From Bacteroides pyogenes (GTDB lineage: Bacteria; Bacteroidota; Bacteroidia; Bacteroidales; Bacteroidaceae): a DNA stretch of 64,000 nucleotides. Positions 58,724-64,000 of the stretch are shown here, in pieces. Within the stretch, counting starts at the first letter, position 1, and each line of letters begins with the position of its first letter. The stretch covers positions 1 to 64,000 of the forward strand of contig NZ_JACIDI010000008.1 of the NCBI RefSeq assembly GCF_014196225.1, written 5' to 3'. Below the pieces are notes generated by a model, which saw nothing but the letters and a program-made list of their open reading frames with translations, did not search any database and was not told the origin of the DNA. The position numbers and the translations under genes were made by a program.

Positions 58724-60136
58724 ATGATTGAATCAAATCATGTTGTGCTTTGGAACCGCTGTCTTACGATCATAAAAGACAATGTTCCCGAGACAACATA
58801 TAATACTTGGTTTGCCCCTATCGTCCCATTAAAATATGAGGACAAAACGTTGATCGTACAGATTCCAAGCCAGTTCTTTTATGAAATTCTGGAGGAGAAA
58901 TTTGTAGATTTGTTACGAAAAACGTTATATAAAGCTATTGGTGAGGGCACCAAGCTAATGTATAATGTCATGGTTGACAAAACTTCGATTCCTAATCAGA
59001 CTATAAATCTCGAAGCAAGCAATCGTTCCATAGCTGTTTCCCCTAAAAGCAGTACCAATCTCAATAAAGCGCCGAACTTCCTGAAAGCCCCCGCCGTTCA
59101 GGATTTGGATCCGCATTTAAATCCAAATTACAATTTTGAGACTTTCATTGAAGGATACAGCAACAAACTATCGAGAAGCGTAGCCGAAGCCGTTGCACAA
59201 AATCCTGCGGGAACAGCGTTCAACCCCTTGTTCCTGCATGGAGCATCCGGAGTCGGAAAAACTCATTTAGCGAATGCAATTGGTACGAAAATCAAAGAGC
59301 TTTATCCTGAAAAAAGAGTATTGTACGTTTCCGCACACTTATTTCAGGTACAATACACCGATTCGGTACGAAACAATACGACTAATGATTTCATCAATTT
59401 CTACCAGACAATCGACGTTCTGATCATTGATGACATTCAAGAATTTGCGGGCGTTACTAAAACTCAAAATACGTTCTTCCACATCTTCAATCATTTGCAC
59501 CAAAACGGCAAACAGCTGATTTTGACTTCCGACCGTGCACCGGTGCTGTTGCAAGGAATGGAGGAACGATTGCTTACCCGTTTTAAATGGGGAATGGTGG
59601 CCGAACTCGAAAAGCCGACTGTAGAATTGCGAAAAGATATTTTGCGAAACAAAATACATCGTGACGGTCTAGAGTTCCCACCCGAAGTCATCGATTATAT
59701 TGCAGAGAATGTCAACGAAAGCGTACGAGATCTGGAAGGAATTGTCATCGCCATCATGGCGCGTTCTACAATCTTTAACAAGGAAATAGATCTGGAGCTG
59801 GCTCAACACATAGTGAAAGGCGTGGTACACAGTGAAACGAAAGCCGTCACCATCGATGATATCCTGAAAGTCGTATGCAAGCATTTTGGCTTGGAATTGG
59901 CTGCCATACATACAAAATCCAGAAAAAGAGAAGTGGTGCAGGCACGACAGATAGCCATGTATCTGGCCAAAAGCAACACAGACTTCTCTACATCAAAGAT
60001 TGGAAAATTCATTGGAAACAAAGATCATGCAACCGTACTCCACGCATGCAAAACCGTAAAAGGGCAGCTGGAGGTAGACAAAAGCTTTAAAGCAGAGGTC
60101 AAAGAAATCGAAAGTTTGTTACGGAAAAGAGGATAG
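58724..60136 (+). CDS. dnaA: Chromosomal replication initiator protein DnaA
   Basis: 470 residues. Domain I (1-90) begins [28 protein letters not shown]. The AAA+ domain has Walker [18 protein letters not shown], Walker [11 protein letters not shown] and the arginine-finger region [17 protein letters not shown]. Domain IV binds DNA through the signature [16 protein letters not shown] and [19 protein letters not shown]. It binds DnaA boxes and opens the origin. No recF, dnaN or gyrB lies nearby, which is normal in this phylum. Confidence 0.98.
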   Translation: MIESNHVVLWNRCLTIIKDNVPETTYNTWFAPIVPLKYEDKTLIVQIPSQFFYEILEEKFVDLLRKTLYKAIGEGTKLMYNVMVDKTSIPNQTINLEASNRSIAVSPKSSTNLNKAPNFLKAPAVQDLDPHLNPNYNFETFIEGYSNKLSRSVAEAVAQNPAGTAFNPLFLHGASGVGKTHLANAIGTKIKELYPEKRVLYVSAHLFQVQYTDSVRNNTTNDFINFYQTIDVLIIDDIQEFAGVTKTQNTFFHIFNHLHQNGKQLILTSDRAPVLLQGMEERLLTRFKWGMVAELEKPTVELRKDILRNKIHRDGLEFPPEVIDYIAENVNESVRDLEGIVIAIMARSTIFNKEIDLELAQHIVKGVVHSETKAVTIDDILKVVCKHFGLELAAIHTKSRKREVVQARQIAMYLAKSNTDFSTSKIGKFIGNKDHATVLHACKTVKGQLEVDKSFKAEVKEIESLLRKRG

Positions 60137-60355
60137 TTGAAGCAGCCGTTACCTGCAAACACATGCCTGCTAACTTTTCGCAGCATCCCCCATCGGCTTA
60201 TTCATATCGAAGAAAGACGGGATGTACGAAAGTTTGGCGGAACTCTCGCGAGCATCTTCGACCTTAAACAAGCCCGGACCACTACAAGCAAGCCCTGCGA
60301 AAGCTTTCAAACGATAGCCTTGCAAAGCCCCCGCATCAACAAGATGCGATAGAGA
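60137..60355. other. Gap between dnaA and the nitroreductase gene
   Basis: 219 bases. A plus-strand open frame from a TTG directly after the dnaA stop covers most of it and would encode 71 residues, but its composition is unlike its neighbours and no motif was seen, so it is not called. No terminator with a T-run was found. Confidence 0.4.
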
Positions 60356-61099
60356 TTAAAGGAAGAAACCTTGCTTGCGAAGCACCTTCAACAGATTCTC
60401 AGACATAAATTCATTATCTTTTTGGGTATAACGGACATCAGTAAACACTTGAGCCAAAGTTTCTTTTCCATTCTCCACCACAAATTGCTTGTTCACCGGC
60501 AACGATTCTTTGCAAGCATAGATCCGGTCAATATCATCCGACGTGTAATCGCGATAAACCTCTTGATGCACAATCGCTTCCCGAGACAAACGATCAACTT
60601 GAGGCGGCATTTCGTCGGGATAACCCACCGTAACTGTTGTCACAGGGAATACCAACTCCGGCAACTGAAGCGCATCAATAATCATTTCAGGGTTATAAGT
60701 AGTTGTTCCCAAATAACAAATCCCCAATCCCTTTTCTTCTGCCAATGTGCAAAATGTCTGAGCCACCAATAACGTGTCCATAGCCGCATTCATGAAAGAC
60801 ATCAGATTATTATATCCCGGCACAGCTTTCCGTTGCTCACACCACAGGCTGAACCGCCGAAAATCCGCGCAAAAAGTCAATACCACCGGAGCCTCCTCAA
60901 CCATCGGTTGATGAAAATGGGCAGGCGAAAGCAGACTTTTCATTTCCGCATCGCGAGTAACCACTACGCTGTAAAGCTGCATGCCTCCCATAGTAGAGGC
61001 ACGAAAAGAAGTTTCAAGCAAATCATTTAACAAATCTACGGGAATATCCTCAGACAGATACTTCCGGATAGTCCTTCTGTTTCTGACAGTTTCAATCAT
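60356..61099 (-). CDS. Nitroreductase family protein
   Basis: 247 residues from the ATG near 61099. Upstream, a TTG lies inside the promoter -7 element and is not a start. The FMN-binding opening is ETVRNRRTIRKYLSEDIPVD, then EKGLGICYLGTTTYNPEMI and the conserved DEMPPQVDRLSREAIVHQEVY end. These enzymes reduce nitro groups, quinones or flavins with NAD(P)H. In anaerobes such enzymes can activate metronidazole, which is known for related nim-independent reductases but is not shown here. Confidence 0.92.
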   Translation of the reverse strand: MIETVRNRRTIRKYLSEDIPVDLLNDLLETSFRASTMGGMQLYSVVVTRDAEMKSLLSPAHFHQPMVEEAPVVLTFCADFRRFSLWCEQRKAVPGYNNLMSFMNAAMDTLLVAQTFCTLAEEKGLGICYLGTTTYNPEMIIDALQLPELVFPVTTVTVGYPDEMPPQVDRLSREAIVHQEVYRDYTSDDIDRIYACKESLPVNKQFVVENGKETLAQVFTDVRYTQKDNEFMSENLLKVLRKQGFFL

Positions 61100-61112
61100 A
61101 TCTTTTTTTTGC

Positions 61113-61120
61113 AAAGATAC
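61113..61120 (-). promoter_or_regulatory. Promoter -7 element very close to the nitroreductase start
   Basis: TATCTTTG on the minus strand is about 13 bases before the ATG, so the mRNA leader would be only a few bases long. The position could be off by one base. Confidence 0.65.
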
Positions 61121-61280
61121 AAAAAAAGAAAGAACATTTTATATTATTCCAATAATATAGCAATTTTCTTTTTGGAAAACTTTCCTCATCTATAAGAATT
61201 CATACAACACTGATAAACAATCAATTAACATTTTAAAATGGAAAACTTACAACCTGTTCATAAAATCATTCCTTTTTATT

Positions 61281-61310
61281 TTGAAAGATTAAAAAACATT
61301 CTTAGCTTTG
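61281..61310 (+). promoter_or_regulatory. Promoter of the class II ribonucleotide reductase gene
   Basis: -33 TTG at 61281-61283 and -7 TAGCTTTG at 61303-61310, spacing 19. The leader to the GTG start at 61386 is about 70 bases, too short for a full cobalamin riboswitch, and no B12 box is seen. Confidence 0.75.
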
Positions 61311-61385
61311 CAAACACATTTGTTAATGATAAGTAAACTTCTACGCACATTACTTATTGAACAAAAAATCTAAGATATAGAAATC

Positions 61386-63929
61386 GTGGAAAAACAAACT
61401 TATTCTTACGAAGAAGCCTATGAAGAATCTTTACGATATTTTCAAGGCGATGAGCTTGCTGCAAGAGTGTGGGTAAACAAATATGCAGTAAAGGATTCTT
61501 TCGGAAATATCTACGAAAAGTCTCCGGAAGACATGCATTGGAGAATAGCCAACGAAGTAGCCCGCATCGAAGCGAAGTACCCCAACGGACTCACGGCAAA
61601 AGAGCTTTACGATTTGCTCGATCACTTCAAGTACATCGTTCCTCAAGGAAGTCCGATGACCGGTATCGGCAATGATTACCAGGTAGCTTCACTGTCCAAC
61701 TGTTTTGTTATCGGAGTAGACGGCTCTGCCGATTCGTACGGCGCCATCATCAAAATCGACGAGGAACAGGTACAACTGATGAAACGGAGAGGAGGCGTAG
61801 GACACGATTTATCGCACATACGCCCGAAAGGTTCTCCTGTGAAAAACTCGGCATTGACTTCCACCGGACTGGTTCCTTTCATGGAACGTTATTCGAACTC
61901 CACCCGAGAAGTAGCACAAGACGGGCGACGGGGAGCACTCATGCTGAGTGTTTCAATCAAGCATCCCGACTCGGAAGCTTTCATCGACGCTAAAATGACC
62001 GAGGGAAAGGTGACCGGAGCGAATGTCTCCGTGAAGCTGGACGACGCCTTTATGCAGGCGGCGGTAGACGGGAAACCATACATTCAGCAATACCCTATCG
62101 ACTCTCTGAACCCGAAAGTGACGAAAGAAATAGACGCTTCCACTTTGTGGAAGAAAATTGTGCACAACGCATGGAAGTCGGCAGAACCCGGAGTCCTCTT
62201 CTGGGATACCATCATTCGCGAGTCCGTACCCGATTGCTATGCAGACTTAGGATATAGGACCGTATCGACAAATCCTTGCGGAGAAATACCCTTGTGCCCC
62301 TATGACTCCTGCCGTTTGCTGGCTATCAACCTATATTCTTACGTAGTGAATCCATTCAAGCCGGACGCTTATTTCGATTTCAACTTGTTTAAGAAGCACG
62401 TAGCTCTGGCACAACGCATCATGGATGACATCATCGACCTCGAGTTGGAAAAGATCGAGAGCATCATGCATAAGATTGACGCCGACCCTGAAAGCGAAGA
62501 GGTGAAACACTCGGAACGCTTGCTTTGGGAAAAGATTTACAAGAAAAGCGGACAGGGACGCCGGACAGGTGTAGGCATCACTGCGGAAGGAGACATGCTG
62601 GCAGCCTTAGGACTTCGCTACGGTACGGAAGAGGCTACCGAGTTTTCGGAGGAAGTACATAAAACAATCGCCTTGTGCGCTTACCGTTCATCCGTAGACA
62701 TGGCGAAAGAGCGGGGAACGTTTGAAGTTTACAGCAGCGAACGCGAACAGAACAACCCGTTCATCAGGCGTCTGGCTGAAGCCGATCCGCAGCTATACGA
62801 AGACATGAAGAAATACGGACGGCGCAACATCGCTTGCCTGACTATCGCCCCGACAGGAACAACCAGCTTAATGACGCAAACCACTTCGGGAATCGAACCG
62901 GTATTCTTGCCCGTGTACAAGCGTAGAAGGAAGGTGAACCCGAATGATACCAATGTACGCGTGGATTTTGTGGATGAAACCGGCGACGCTTTCGAGGAAT
63001 ATATCGTATTCCACCATAAGTTCGTGACGTGGATGGAGGCTAACGGATACGACCCTGCCAAGCGATATACACAGGAAGAAGTGGACCAATTGGTGGCGAA
63101 ATCGCCTTACTACAAAGCCACTTCCAACGATGTCGACTGGCTGATGAAGGTCAGAATGCAGGGAAAGATACAGAAATGGGTAGACCACTCCATCAGTGTA
63201 ACGATCAATCTGCCGAACGATGTGGACGAAGACTTGGTGAACCGCCTCTATGTGGAAGCATGGCGCTCAGGGTGCAAAGGTTGCACCGTATATCGCGACG
63301 GATCGCGTTCGGGAGTTCTGATCGCTGCAAAAGCGGAAAAGAAGAAAGACGACGAGCTTCCTCCGTGCAAGCCCCCCACAGTGGTGGAAGTACGCCCCAA
63401 AGTGCTGGAAGCCGATGTGGTACGTTTCCAGAACAACAAAGAGAAATGGGTGGCATTTGTCGGCTTGATGGACGGACATCCGTACGAGATATTCACCGGA
63501 TTGCAAGACGATGATGAAGGGATTTTATTACCCAAGAGCGTAACGATGGGACGCATCATCAAGAATGTGGACGAAGAAGGAAACAAACGCTACGATTTCC
63601 AGTTTGAGAACAAGCGGGGATACAAAACAACGATCGAAGGATTGTCCGAAAAGTTCAACAAAGAGTATTGGAACTATGCGAAACTGATCTCGGGAGTACT
63701 TCGTTACCGGATGCCGATTGAGCAAGTTATCAAACTCGTAAGTTCACTGCAATTGAACAGCGAGAGCATCAACACTTGGAAGAACGGTGTAGAACGAGCT
63801 TTGAAGAAGTATGTACAAGACGGAACGGAAGCCAAAGGCAAAAAATGCCCGAATTGCGGAAACGAGACTCTGGTATATCAGGAAGGTTGCCTGATCTGTA
63901 AAACTTGCGGCGCTTCAAGGTGCGGATAA
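61386..63929 (+). CDS. nrdJ: Class II (adenosylcobalamin-dependent) ribonucleoside-diphosphate reductase
   Basis: 847 residues, starting with GTG. There is no class I radical-generating small subunit beside it. Landmarks are ASLSNCFVIGVDGS (first active-site Cys), MKRRGGVGHDLSHIRPKGSPV, the finger-loop TNPCGEIPLCPYDSC and TIAPTGTTSLMTQTTSGIEPVF. The last 20 residues hold CPNCGNETLV and CKTCGASRCG, two Cys pairs that may bind zinc and serve as the thiol shuttle. It makes deoxyribonucleotides using adenosylcobalamin and needs no oxygen. It is the last gene in the window; the 71 bases after it hold nothing recognisable. Confidence 0.95.
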   Translation: MEKQTYSYEEAYEESLRYFQGDELAARVWVNKYAVKDSFGNIYEKSPEDMHWRIANEVARIEAKYPNGLTAKELYDLLDHFKYIVPQGSPMTGIGNDYQVASLSNCFVIGVDGSADSYGAIIKIDEEQVQLMKRRGGVGHDLSHIRPKGSPVKNSALTSTGLVPFMERYSNSTREVAQDGRRGALMLSVSIKHPDSEAFIDAKMTEGKVTGANVSVKLDDAFMQAAVDGKPYIQQYPIDSLNPKVTKEIDASTLWKKIVHNAWKSAEPGVLFWDTIIRESVPDCYADLGYRTVSTNPCGEIPLCPYDSCRLLAINLYSYVVNPFKPDAYFDFNLFKKHVALAQRIMDDIIDLELEKIESIMHKIDADPESEEVKHSERLLWEKIYKKSGQGRRTGVGITAEGDMLAALGLRYGTEEATEFSEEVHKTIALCAYRSSVDMAKERGTFEVYSSEREQNNPFIRRLAEADPQLYEDMKKYGRRNIACLTIAPTGTTSLMTQTTSGIEPVFLPVYKRRRKVNPNDTNVRVDFVDETGDAFEEYIVFHHKFVTWMEANGYDPAKRYTQEEVDQLVAKSPYYKATSNDVDWLMKVRMQGKIQKWVDHSISVTINLPNDVDEDLVNRLYVEAWRSGCKGCTVYRDGSRSGVLIAAKAEKKKDDELPPCKPPTVVEVRPKVLEADVVRFQNNKEKWVAFVGLMDGHPYEIFTGLQDDDEGILLPKSVTMGRIIKNVDEEGNKRYDFQFENKRGYKTTIEGLSEKFNKEYWNYAKLISGVLRYRMPIEQVIKLVSSLQLNSESINTWKNGVERALKKYVQDGTEAKGKKCPNCGNETLVYQEGCLICKTCGASRCG

Positions 63930-64000
63930 AAGAAAACAGGGATAGCGTACGAAACAGAAACGCACTGTAAGGCTCATTGCCGCCTGCTTTAAAACTCGGA

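Noticed and set aside
60137-60352. 71-residue gene after dnaA
   Set aside because: It starts with TTG immediately after the dnaA stop, has no recognisable motif and is not supported by codon use or neighbours.
61115-61385. Cobalamin riboswitch in the nrdJ leader
   Set aside because: The leader after the promoter is about 70 bases and lacks a B12 box.

Overview
The window looks like chromosome of a Bacteroides-type member of the Bacteroidales. The signs are the Bacteroidetes promoter element TAnnTTTG ahead of many genes (a -33 TTG can also be picked out ahead of the initiator tRNA, the SRP RNA, the class II ribonucleotide reductase and the 42.5 kb lipoprotein gene), a SusC/SusD pair with an ECF sigma/FecR regulator, FimB/Mfa2 fimbrial lipoproteins, BACON-like domains, a HU-HIG type DNA-binding protein, and families such as DUF4199, DUF3256, DUF6048 and DUF6452 that cluster in this order. 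No phage, transposase, integrase, CRISPR array or plasmid gene was found. Most of the window is ordinary chromosome.

Layout. 1-8.4 kb: the end of a fimbrial operon (a FimB/Mfa2 anchor, then two paralogous large lipoproteins with fimbrillin, BACON-like and FISUMP-like regions), a long intergenic region with a perfect 17-bp inverted repeat and a 22-bp tandem array, then a HU-like protein, a thioredoxin-fold lipoprotein and an unknown 123-residue protein. 8.5-17.3 kb: a MATE transporter with a hybrid histidine kinase, a cyclophilin lipoprotein, an NtrC-type sigma-54 activator, a small secreted peptide, and a tetR-fabG-rluA operon. 17.3-18.5 kb: a large hairpin, the initiator tRNA, and on the other strand an SRP RNA followed 4 bases later by tRNA-Thr. 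18.6-23.2 kb: a six-gene run (DUF4199, GT2, DUF6452, DUF6048, mntP, apbE).

23.3-39.2 kb is the carbohydrate section. On the minus strand lie an ECF sigma factor, a FecR anti-sigma factor, a SusC with an STN signalling domain, a SusD and a serine-type sulfatase: a classical trans-envelope-regulated system of the kind used on sulfated host glycans. On the plus strand, divergent from it, lie a GH109 alpha-N-acetylgalactosaminidase, a YitT membrane protein, a GH2 beta-galactosidase and a kinase of the N-acetylhexosamine 1-kinase type. Together they suggest import and desulfation of a host glycan, release of GalNAc and Gal, and phosphorylation of the freed N-acetylhexosamine. The substrate itself is an inference.

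39.2-49.9 kb: housekeeping genes in a visibly more GC-rich stretch (DUF3256, a DMT transporter, truA, an M15-like lipoprotein, phoH-purC-ubiE/menG-aroE, an alpha/beta hydrolase, a TPM protein and lemA), including a second 22-bp tandem array just before phoH. 50.3-64 kb: an LptD-like protein, an HD hydrolase, a metallophosphoesterase, an SBF transporter, an amidase with mlaD, dnaA, a nitroreductase and a class II (B12-dependent) ribonucleotide reductase.

The strongest unexplained signals are non-coding: two unrelated tandem arrays that share an exact 22-bp period and a small palindrome per unit, and several long hairpins in intergenic DNA. No wholly new protein system is evident.
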